Source: a virus. From it: a stretch of DNA of 26,459 nucleotides. Positions 13,941 through 21,077 of the stretch are shown one piece after another. The notes under the pieces are model-generated. The model had not been told where the DNA came from. It made no database searches and saw only the letters and a program-made list of their open reading frames with translations. Where the stretch lies: IMG/VR virus record IMGVR_UViG_3300024054_000052, positions 1-26,459 of that record. One strand, given 5' to 3'. How positions within the stretch are numbered: the first letter of the stretch is position 1; each line of letters opens with the position of its first letter. The translations under genes were made by a program, and so were the position numbers.

Positions 13941-15068
13941 ATGGAAATCCAAATTGCCGGTGAATGGACAGGCTACACCATCAATGACCTGATTCGCAAG
14001 ACCCTGAAGCTCTGTTTCCAGGAAGTCACTAAAAGCGGTGCGGGCATAGTCACCGGCGATTTCTCCCGCTATGAACAGACGGAAATCATCGAAGCCTTGA
14101 ACGAGGCCAATGAGGACATTTCCTTAGAGGCCAAACTTGCAGAAACCTTTGCCTTTATCCGCCTCCTGGACGGTCAGCGGCAATACCCGTTACCCAAAGA
14201 CCTCTGGTGTCTGAAATATGCTTGGTACTTCGATACCGGCGGGACTCCCTGGCCCCTGAAGATTTATGATATGCGCTGGGCTTTTGAAATACGGAATTAC
14301 CTAATGACCCTGGAAGGTAGCCCTCCGGAATTTATTTATCCTGGCGATAGTTATGGCAATATCCGTAAGATCGGGGTTTATCCTATTCCAGGAACGGACG
14401 GTACGGCCATAACCTTCAGTGCAGCGACCGGGGCCGTAACTGGTTCCAGTTTGGGAACCTTTGTCGGGGAGATTACGGGGCAGCATAAAGCCGGATATGT
14501 GGCCAGTCCTTTCTTGGTAGATTCTGCTGGGCGTAACTTCGTTACCCTTGGGGCCAAGGTGGGGATGATGATATTCAACGTCTCGGACGGCTCCAGCGGT
14601 CAGATTACCGCTATCGGCAACCAAGATGCTACTAATGATAAGGTCTCAGTGACATTGACTGGCGGAACTCTTAATTATTGGACTCCGACAGATTCTTTTG
14701 AACTGCCTGCTGGCGAATATGGGGAGATTGTCTCCTTAACCAGTAATGAGGAATATATTTTCAGTTCAACCTTGGGCGGCATTACCGGCATCACGCCGCA
14801 GCCCGGCAATTTAATGATCCAGTATACCCGGTATCCAGGGCGGTTTACCGATGTAAGCCAATACCCGGAGATGTATAAGTATTTCCAGAAGGCTTTGCCT
14901 TATGGTGCGGCGGGAAGGCTCTTACTCGATTCCGCTGCGGCCAAATCCGAATACGTGGAACGAGCCAAATATTGCCAGAGTATGTTTCAAGACTTTGTAA
15001 ATAAGGCTCGGCGGTATGAAGCACACACCAGAAACCGGCGGAAGCCGACAATTAAGCCGTTGAGGTAA
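13941..15068 (+). CDS. Head-tail adaptor protein with inserted beta module
   Basis: The 375-residue product starts immediately at the previous stop. It resembles podovirus adaptor/tail-connector proteins: helical N-terminus (EALNEANEDISLEAKLAETF), LLDGQRQYPLPKDLWCLKYAWY, an IGVYPIP strand, and a C-terminal helical FQKALPYGAAGRLLLD with a basic end. Between about residues 170 and 255 there is a beta module with LVDSAGRNFVTLG, NVSDGSSGQITAI and TLTGGTLNYW. A similar module occurs in the large nozzle-like protein at 15317. It probably binds the portal and the tail nozzle. The family call rests on pattern and order. Confidence 0.72.
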   Translation: MEIQIAGEWTGYTINDLIRKTLKLCFQEVTKSGAGIVTGDFSRYEQTEIIEALNEANEDISLEAKLAETFAFIRLLDGQRQYPLPKDLWCLKYAWYFDTGGTPWPLKIYDMRWAFEIRNYLMTLEGSPPEFIYPGDSYGNIRKIGVYPIPGTDGTAITFSAATGAVTGSSLGTFVGEITGQHKAGYVASPFLVDSAGRNFVTLGAKVGMMIFNVSDGSSGQITAIGNQDATNDKVSVTLTGGTLNYWTPTDSFELPAGEYGEIVSLTSNEEYIFSSTLGGITGITPQPGNLMIQYTRYPGRFTDVSQYPEMYKYFQKALPYGAAGRLLLDSAAAKSEYVERAKYCQSMFQDFVNKARRYEAHTRNRRKPTIKPLR

Positions 15069-15071
15069 ACC

Positions 15072-15311
15072 ATGTATATAGTTAAATATATGTGCAATGA
15101 GAATAATAATACTATTCAATACAATATGGAACCATCAACACCGGGAGAATATCTGCCCGATGAGATATTAATAAGTGATGAAGACGAATCATCGGCAACT
15201 GTAATAGGAATTAATGATTTGTGCGATTCATTAATAATTGTTATGGGTTATGATAAATTAATCAAATACTTAAATGACAGAAACATTATGATGGCACAGA
15301 AGGAAGGTTAA
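15072..15311 (+). CDS. Small acidic hypothetical protein
   Basis: The product has 79 residues starting at ATG 15072, 3 nt after the adaptor stop. It is AT-rich and acidic in the middle (PDEILISDEDESSATV) and ends with a helix-like NDLCDSLIIVMGYDKLIKYL. Composition differs strongly from the two GC-richer genes around it, so it looks like a later insertion between adaptor and nozzle. No family is recognised and no strong ribosome site is seen. Confidence 0.55.
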   Translation: MYIVKYMCNENNNTIQYNMEPSTPGEYLPDEILISDEDESSATVIGINDLCDSLIIVMGYDKLIKYLNDRNIMMAQKEG

Positions 15312-15316
15312 AGAAA

Positions 15317-18139
15317 TTGCCCAAATTTCCCCTAACCAACCTGCACGGCGGCATGAACCGGCACCAACAGCCGGAAATGTTACCGCCTAATATCTTGGCG
15401 AATGCCATTGGGGTAGACATGTTTAAGCCCGGACTACTCCGCCCCCTGCCTGCTGGCCGCAAACTGTCCAGTGGGATTAGCGGCGTAGTCTGGTCGGAAA
15501 CGGCCTGGGTTAATGGAGTTTTCACGCTATATTATACTACCAGCAGCGGGCTTTACAGATGTACCAATATTGAAGATAAAATTAACCCGGGCACCCTGCT
15601 CGACAGTGGGATCACCGGAAGGTTCTCAGTAGATGTTTTAAACAATGTGGCATATATCGCCGCCAGTCAAAAACGGCTCCGGGATGATAGGACCTCCTGC
15701 ACCGCTTGGGGTATTTCTCGCCCCGCCACTCGCCCTTCTATCGCCACGGTAGCTATGAGTACCAAGGTCATTAATGCCTGTGAATCAACCTCCGGTTGGA
15801 CGGTTGTTGATGGAACTTTGTCATTAAGTACCGAGGCTGCTTTTGGAACATACTCTCTGTCCTTCCTTGCCGGAACCTCCAGTACGATTGTCAGCACTAA
15901 TACAAATACGCATACCGGAACATATTTAGGAACAGCAACAGGCACGGATACTGATAATAATTTACAAGATACTACTAAGAATTTTAGCAATAATAAGGTA
16001 ATAGTAGGTACAAGCACTATTACAAATGTAACTGATACATCTACAATGCTGCCTACAGGCATTATAACTACAACAACGGATGGAGATACATTAACCGGAA
16101 CATTAGCGGGCGGAGTGGCAAATTATTGGCAAGAAAACGACGCATATCTTTATACCTCCATCAGTACGGAAACGGTAGTGTCTACGTCAGGGACAGGTAT
16201 GCGGATAATTGCCTATACGACTGGAAACTGGAATTTGAATGAATTTGCGGGCGGGTCTCCTTCTACAGAACAAGATTATATTGAACTGCATATATATTAT
16301 CTAAATATCAAAGATTTAACTTCTATTATAATCTCTTTTGATTGTAACGATGGTTCATTTACTACTGACGGATATTATTATCTAATTCCCCTGGAATCCG
16401 TTAGTGCTTCGATATTAAGTATTGGAGCGGGGCAGACTAGTCTGTTTCCCGGCACGCCCCGGCAGGATACGCCTCATGGCGGCATACCGACAAGCCAGAG
16501 ATACAAGGACAGTTCTCGCTTGGGATATTCATCTCCTACGCCTGCTACAGACGATGGAGCCGCTTATGCTCCATTTACAACTTTGCCGCATTACGATAAA
16601 GCGTCTCATCAGCCCAAGACAAGAATCCGGCCTGGAGTTCAAAAACAAACACCTATCGCCGACAATTCTCGGTGGATCAGGCACCGTATCCATAAATCGG
16701 ATTTTGTGCGCTACGGGGCTACATCGGGCAAGGATTGGTCTACTGTCCGGGCAGTAATGATTATGGGTCAGGCGGCTTCTAAAAAAGCGGCCGCGTTTCT
16801 GATAGACAATATCTGCCTAGCGGGAGGTGGTAAGCATCAGGGACAGTATTACGGCATGTGCGCCTTTGCGGTAAGGGACGTGAGTAACAATACCTTACGG
16901 GTGTCCGGCTGCTCTGATGTCTCAGCAGTAGTGGAAGCGGATCAGCAGAAATTGATTTGGACCGTGACAACCTCAACCGATCCGCAAGTAAACCAGCGAT
17001 TGCTATTTATTAAAGGCGGATTGCTGGAAGATTGGTTTTGTGTAGGAAAAATCAATAATAATACCGACTTGATTGCTGAAACCAATATTGCCGATTGGGA
17101 GTATCAGGATGGTATAGAGAATTATTACGATCTGGAGGGGGGGCGTGATGTCCGGGATGAAAATTATCCCAGAGCCTTCACTCGGGTTATCCAACATCAA
17201 GATCGCATGGTGGGGTTTGGGATAGCAAATTACGAAAATTATATGTATTTTTCCTGCCGGACCAGGGGGGATGATTGCCCGGAACTACATGGGATAGCGG
17301 TAACACATCAGGGCGAGAAGATATTGAACGCCGTGGATATGGGCAATTATATTCATGTCAGAAGCGACATACGGGAATACCGGGTTGCCTTTGGCGATCC
17401 CCAAGACATTGCTACGGTTGATAAAAAGCCCATAGACGGCGATTATGCCGGGGTTGGCCCCAGAGATGCGGCCAAGGCCCCGAGTGGTCAACTGGTGGGA
17501 GTGGGCAGGCATGATATTATCGCTTCCAACGGTTATGTTACCGGCCCGCTGGCGGAAGGATTAATCGACCTTGTAAACGAAGCCGGGGCCGATTTAGATA
17601 AGGCGTCCGTTTGCGCTATGGGGCGTTATCTCTATGTTTCCTTGCCTACCGAAGACGGGGACCGGACCCTGATTATAGATTTCATTGCCGGTGCCCCCAG
17701 GCCGGTTTATATATGGGACAGGTTTTTTAGCTGCCTATCTGCCAATGTGAAGACTAAGCGGCTATACGGCATCTATGGCGGCGACCTCTGGGAACTTCTG
17801 GGCGATTATGGCTGGCGGGAAGCAAACGGCACTTTGATTGTCGGGTCTACTTGGGAATTTACCACTGCCAAGTTGGGACTGGCCGACTTCTTCCATGTGG
17901 ATCGGATGCGCTTAAACTATCTGGGGGACATGACGGCCTACGTCTACTTGGACGGTAAAGAGAAGGCAGCGCATACTATATCTGCCACCACGGAGACTGA
18001 AAAAGACTTTGGGGTTGCTACGCACGGTAACGGGAGGTTCCTGGAGTTTAAAGCCAGCGGCACGGCTACAGAACAGGCGCAACCGTCCATTAATCTGCCG
18101 ATTATGTTCAGGTATGCCAAGGGGGAAGATGATGGCTAA
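15317..18139 (+). CDS. Large beta-rich tail nozzle / tail-hub-like protein
   Basis: The product has 940 residues from TTG 15317. An ATG at 15353 would remove the well-formed N-terminus PKFPLTNLHGGMNRHQ. The N-terminal and C-terminal parts look like a beta-propeller nozzle of short-tailed phages (YYTTSSGLYRCTNIEDK, YIAASQKRLRDD, WGISRPATRPSIA, later RMVGFGIANYENYMYFSC and VKTKRLYGIYGGDLWELLGDYG). Inserted at about residues 150-185 is a jelly-roll-like ESTSGWTVVDGTLSLS segment, and at about 216-275 a module (LQDTTKNF, NVTD, TLAGGVANYW) shared with the adaptor. These extras could contact glycans. It overlaps the next gene by 11 nt. Confidence 0.72.
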   Translation: MPKFPLTNLHGGMNRHQQPEMLPPNILANAIGVDMFKPGLLRPLPAGRKLSSGISGVVWSETAWVNGVFTLYYTTSSGLYRCTNIEDKINPGTLLDSGITGRFSVDVLNNVAYIAASQKRLRDDRTSCTAWGISRPATRPSIATVAMSTKVINACESTSGWTVVDGTLSLSTEAAFGTYSLSFLAGTSSTIVSTNTNTHTGTYLGTATGTDTDNNLQDTTKNFSNNKVIVGTSTITNVTDTSTMLPTGIITTTTDGDTLTGTLAGGVANYWQENDAYLYTSISTETVVSTSGTGMRIIAYTTGNWNLNEFAGGSPSTEQDYIELHIYYLNIKDLTSIIISFDCNDGSFTTDGYYYLIPLESVSASILSIGAGQTSLFPGTPRQDTPHGGIPTSQRYKDSSRLGYSSPTPATDDGAAYAPFTTLPHYDKASHQPKTRIRPGVQKQTPIADNSRWIRHRIHKSDFVRYGATSGKDWSTVRAVMIMGQAASKKAAAFLIDNICLAGGGKHQGQYYGMCAFAVRDVSNNTLRVSGCSDVSAVVEADQQKLIWTVTTSTDPQVNQRLLFIKGGLLEDWFCVGKINNNTDLIAETNIADWEYQDGIENYYDLEGGRDVRDENYPRAFTRVIQHQDRMVGFGIANYENYMYFSCRTRGDDCPELHGIAVTHQGEKILNAVDMGNYIHVRSDIREYRVAFGDPQDIATVDKKPIDGDYAGVGPRDAAKAPSGQLVGVGRHDIIASNGYVTGPLAEGLIDLVNEAGADLDKASVCAMGRYLYVSLPTEDGDRTLIIDFIAGAPRPVYIWDRFFSCLSANVKTKRLYGIYGGDLWELLGDYGWREANGTLIVGSTWEFTTAKLGLADFFHVDRMRLNYLGDMTAYVYLDGKEKAAHTISATTETEKDFGVATHGNGRFLEFKASGTATEQAQPSINLPIMFRYAKGEDDG

Positions 18140-18626
18140 TAAGTTGGCCCAGTCTTTGGTCCCTAAAAATAAATCTCCGAACTGGATGGGGTTGACCTAT
18201 GTATTGCCAGATATTCCCCAAACCCCACTGCTTACATTATCTCCTGAACAAGAGAGACAATTTCAATCGGAGATGCAAAATGCCCCCTGGTTTAAAGAAT
18301 TAGCGAAGTTTCAAGGCGGCATTAACCCAAACCTTAATGATCCTAATTATGATTATCGGCGGGCTTGGAAATTAGGGGTTCAGCCCCAAAGAAGTCCGGT
18401 GGATAATTTTTATCATTGGGGCGATGCTGCCCCTACTGGAGAGTGGCTCAAGTCTCCAAACCATCCTACGGCCTGGGCAAATCCATTCATTAATCAGTTC
18501 GGTATTAATCCTGACGATTTGCCGCCGACTGACCCAAGAATTATTAGTTTCTCTAAACAATGGCACCAGAAATATCCACCAAATTATGGCAATCAGAATA
18601 TAAATAGCCAATATCAGGGAAAATAA
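18129..18626 (+). CDS. Minor virion protein with YDYRRAWKLG motif
   Basis: The product has 165 residues if it starts at ATG 18129 (a second ATG at 18132 follows directly), behind AAGGGGGAAG inside the end of the previous gene. The DPNYDYRRAWKLGVQP...HWGD...SPNHPTAWANPF segment matches a recurrent motif of phage minor structural proteins (YDYRxAYxxG...HWPDxFKxPNHPT). The motif is well known to recur; its function is not. The rest is hydrophilic. Its position after the nozzle suggests a virion or ejection component. Confidence 0.75.
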   Translation: MMANKLAQSLVPKNKSPNWMGLTYVLPDIPQTPLLTLSPEQERQFQSEMQNAPWFKELAKFQGGINPNLNDPNYDYRRAWKLGVQPQRSPVDNFYHWGDAAPTGEWLKSPNHPTAWANPFINQFGINPDDLPPTDPRIISFSKQWHQKYPPNYGNQNINSQYQGK

Positions 18627-18628
18627 TC

Positions 18629-18919
18629 ATGGCTAACAATTACCTCTTAGGCAAACTCGATCCCGATACCAGGCGAATTGTAGAGGATATATACGACAAA
18701 ATTAATAGAATAAGGGTTGACAATGGCCAAAAAAGTTCTGCCGAAAGCGGTGAGAAGGCAGACAATAGCAAGGAAAAACCGCAAATAGTTAATAACTTAA
18801 ATCAATTTGACTCTGTTACGGGAAGCGACCAGGTAGATTTAGCGAGTCTTGATAGCACTTTAGACCAACTGCGAATCAATATTAACGCTCTCTCTATAGC
18901 CGTGAGGAAGCTATTATGA
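18629..18919 (+). CDS. Small hypothetical protein, possibly coiled-coil
   Basis: The product has 96 residues starting 2 nt after the previous stop. An N-terminal helix (TRRIVEDIYDKINRIRV), a polar Ser/Glu/Lys linker and a C-terminal hydrophobic-heptad helix (LASLDSTLDQLRININALSI) suggest a short trimerising or adaptor protein. AT-rich composition resembles the gene before it. The stop overlaps the next start (ATGA-type), so the genes are coupled. No family recognised. Confidence 0.6.
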   Translation: MANNYLLGKLDPDTRRIVEDIYDKINRIRVDNGQKSSAESGEKADNSKEKPQIVNNLNQFDSVTGSDQVDLASLDSTLDQLRININALSIAVRKLL

Positions 18920-19407
18920 AAGTGCGCCCCCTGGAATATCGAGACCTCGACTCAGTTCTTGCTTTATTGGAAGACATGGCGCATTATAATGTTATTCATG
19001 GGGGCAAATTCTTTGAACCTGATGTGCAGGCCCGACGCAATGGTTTTATGGAGACATTGGTAAAAATTTTGTCTATCCCGGAGTTTTATAAGGAATCTCT
19101 GTTGCTGGTGGGCGATTATCAGAATCAACCTGCTGCGGTTCTTATGGCGCACGCTATGAACAATTACCCTTATGCTCGGCATAAGAAGGGAATCTATATC
19201 GCCGCCCTCTGGTTTAAGAAAGGTGTCCCACCGGCGGCTGCTGCTGGTATTATGCGTCATGGACTTACTCACTTGCGGCAATTTACCGAAGAACAGCAGG
19301 CTACTACATTTTTTGGGCACACATTCCATGCGGATATGCGGGCCAGGAAGTTGATGCAGAAAATAGGACTTCGGGCATCGTTTATCCGTTATGAAGGGGA
19401 GGTATAG
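18916..19407 (+). CDS. GNAT-like acetyltransferase-fold protein
   Basis: The product has 163 residues starting at ATG 18916, overlapping the previous stop. The opening MKVRPLEYRDLDSVLALLED is the typical first strand and helix of a GNAT fold. It continues with a central beta part (ESLLLVGDYQNQPAAVLMAH, GIYIAALWFKKG) and ends DMRARKLMQKIGLRASFIRYEG, like GNAT beta6-beta7. The pyrophosphate-binding Q/RxxGxG/A loop is weak here (PPAAAAGIMRHG), so acetyl-CoA binding is uncertain. In phage structural operons such proteins occur as virion or host-modifying cargo. The substrate is unknown. Confidence 0.72.
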   Translation: MKVRPLEYRDLDSVLALLEDMAHYNVIHGGKFFEPDVQARRNGFMETLVKILSIPEFYKESLLLVGDYQNQPAAVLMAHAMNNYPYARHKKGIYIAALWFKKGVPPAAAAGIMRHGLTHLRQFTEEQQATTFFGHTFHADMRARKLMQKIGLRASFIRYEGEV

Positions 19408-19410
19408 GCA

Positions 19411-19869
19411 ATGGCAGGCGGCGGTGGACCGCAAAGCAGCGGATCAAGCCAAGGATATTCTCGGCCTCTCTCCGAAAGGGCACATCCGGCGCAATGGGCA
19501 CTATACGGTCCCTTGGCTGCGCAGTTATTTGAGAAGGCTTTCGGGGGAGATCGGGACCGGCAAATTACCGAGACCGGATTACGAACCCAGGCCCTACAAG
19601 GCGGGGCCGGGGCCTCAAGACGACTTACCGGGGTCTTGGCGGGACAGGGAGTAAATGCCAACTCCCCTCTATTTGGTTCTCTCCAGAGAGGACTGCAAGG
19701 CAAGGTAATGGATCAACTGGCCGAGGCCCGCTTGCAGGGGGAAAAAGCCCAGCGAGCTACGCAAGCGGGATGGGGCGGCCTAGCTACAAAACTTATCGGC
19801 GACTGGCCCCCGGCGGAGTCTTGGTCAACAAGCCAGCAGCAAAGTTCCGGTGGCGGGGGAGGTAAATAG
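19411..19869 (+). CDS. Gly/Gln-rich ejection-type protein
   Basis: The product has 152 residues behind GGGGAGG (19396-19402), which is well placed for ATG 19411. An overlapping frame at 19391 lacks this site and is rejected. The N-terminus is Gly/Ser-rich (MAGGGGPQSSGSSQG), the middle is helical (PLAAQLFEKAFGGDRDRQ, LQGKVMDQLAEARLQGEKAQRA) and the C-terminus is again Gly-rich. Small, flexible, helix-forming proteins at this position are commonly ejection proteins of short-tailed phages. I do not recognise the family. Confidence 0.68.
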   Translation: MAGGGGPQSSGSSQGYSRPLSERAHPAQWALYGPLAAQLFEKAFGGDRDRQITETGLRTQALQGGAGASRRLTGVLAGQGVNANSPLFGSLQRGLQGKVMDQLAEARLQGEKAQRATQAGWGGLATKLIGDWPPAESWSTSQQQSSGGGGGK

Positions 19870-19872
19870 CCC

Positions 19873-20208
19873 ATGATGTATACTGACTTGATAGACGCTT
19901 TAAGTCCAAGTGGCTTTGCCATGCCCTCCAGTATGGTTAATCCTCAAGCATTGACTACTCAGGCTGCTATGTTACCGGCTGCCGGGGCTTCCATGCCCGC
20001 CTGGGGAGGTCCGGCGGTTGCGGGAGCAGGACAATTAGCTCAATCCTTAGTAAGCGGAGACCTTTGGGAAAAGCCACTAACCTCTTTACGGAAGGTAGGG
20101 GGGGCGGTAGGGGGATCGGCGGCGGGGGCGGCTTTGGGCAGCGCCGTTGCTCCTGGTCCCGGAACCATGATAGGTGGAGCCTTGGGGTCTATGTTTGGAG
20201 GTAAATAA
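19873..20208 (+). CDS. Glycine-zipper membrane-active protein
   Basis: The product has 111 residues starting at ATG 19873 (or 19876). The C-terminal third (about residues 77-110) is a glycine-zipper-like hydrophobic stretch with GGAVGGSAAGAALGSAVA and IGGALGSMFGGK, which can insert into membranes. The N-terminus is Ala/Pro-rich. This fits a DNA-ejection protein that forms a channel in the host envelope. The neighbours, a Gly-rich protein before it and a helical protein after it, fit an ejection-protein set. Function is inferred from composition. Confidence 0.68.
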   Translation: MMYTDLIDALSPSGFAMPSSMVNPQALTTQAAMLPAAGASMPAWGGPAVAGAGQLAQSLVSGDLWEKPLTSLRKVGGAVGGSAAGAALGSAVAPGPGTMIGGALGSMFGGK

Positions 20209-20210
20209 TC

Positions 20211-21071
20211 ATGGGATGGATAAGTTCTCTGGCCGCCAGCATCGGCGCACCACTAGCCGCGGGTCTGGTGAATCGATTCCTGGTACTGCCCTATCAGGAG
20301 CAGATAGAACGGCAAAAACAGGTAGATAATCCGCTTGCCTTCCGCCGGGGCGTAGTTGATTTAAACAAAAGCATCATGGGGGAATACGGTTCGCCCCAGA
20401 CCCCGGAAGAAGCATACGGCAAATTTCCTTTAATGACCTCATTAGCTGCGGGCATGGAACCGGAAAAATTTGCTCCTTTTGTCGGTCAGTACGGTATGGG
20501 ACGAAGATTGATGCAGATGACTCCCGCAGAAGAGGCAGCGGAAAGGGCCAAGGCCGGATTGTACAGCGGTCAGGAGGCTTATCAGCGTGCCCATGCTAAA
20601 GCTACGGAAATGTTGGCTCCGGCCCAGGTTCAAGAACACTTGTCTACATCGTTGTTGAAAGGAGCAATGGCGGATAAAACTGCGGTCGAGACCAGTGAAC
20701 TTGCGAAGTCTATGGCTGCCAACATTGACCTGAAGAAAGCCCAAGCGGAACTCGGCAGGGCGAATGCGGAAGCACTAAAGACGGGAGATAAATCGGGATT
20801 AACCAAGGCTTTGCTGGAGTCTTATAAAGACATTTACCCCCAAATTAAAATGGGCTATGCGGCGGCTAATAAAGGTGGATGGTTCACTACCGGGATGTCT
20901 CAAGGGGAAATAGACAGCCGGGCGCATCAGGATACTATCAATATGTTGATGGGTGTAGTAGGGTCGGCGTTTCCGGCCCGGCAAACGGGGCAGGCTCCAA
21001 CGTCCCGGCAAACAGCCCCCGTTACCGGCAACAGGCCCCCTTGGTTAGACGCCAGACCCCCGGCAAGGTAA
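20211..21071 (+). CDS. Helical ejection-type internal virion protein
   Basis: The product has 286 residues, starting right after the glycine-zipper gene. The N-terminus is hydrophobic (ISSLAASIGAPLAAGLVNRF), the long middle is charged and helical (EEAAERAKAGLYSGQEAYQRA, DLKKAQAELGRANAEALK), and the C-terminus is Pro/Arg/Thr-rich and disordered. This layout fits an internal virion protein placed between a membrane-active protein and the giant polyvalent protein. I do not recognise a named family. Confidence 0.68.
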   Translation: MGWISSLAASIGAPLAAGLVNRFLVLPYQEQIERQKQVDNPLAFRRGVVDLNKSIMGEYGSPQTPEEAYGKFPLMTSLAAGMEPEKFAPFVGQYGMGRRLMQMTPAEEAAERAKAGLYSGQEAYQRAHAKATEMLAPAQVQEHLSTSLLKGAMADKTAVETSELAKSMAANIDLKKAQAELGRANAEALKTGDKSGLTKALLESYKDIYPQIKMGYAAANKGGWFTTGMSQGEIDSRAHQDTINMLMGVVGSAFPARQTGQAPTSRQTAPVTGNRPPWLDARPPAR

Positions 21072-21077
21072 AGAGAA

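Noticed and set aside
19391-19654. Alternative frame overlapping the Gly-rich ejection-type gene
   Set aside because: It starts inside the GNAT gene without a good ribosome site and has shadow-like composition.
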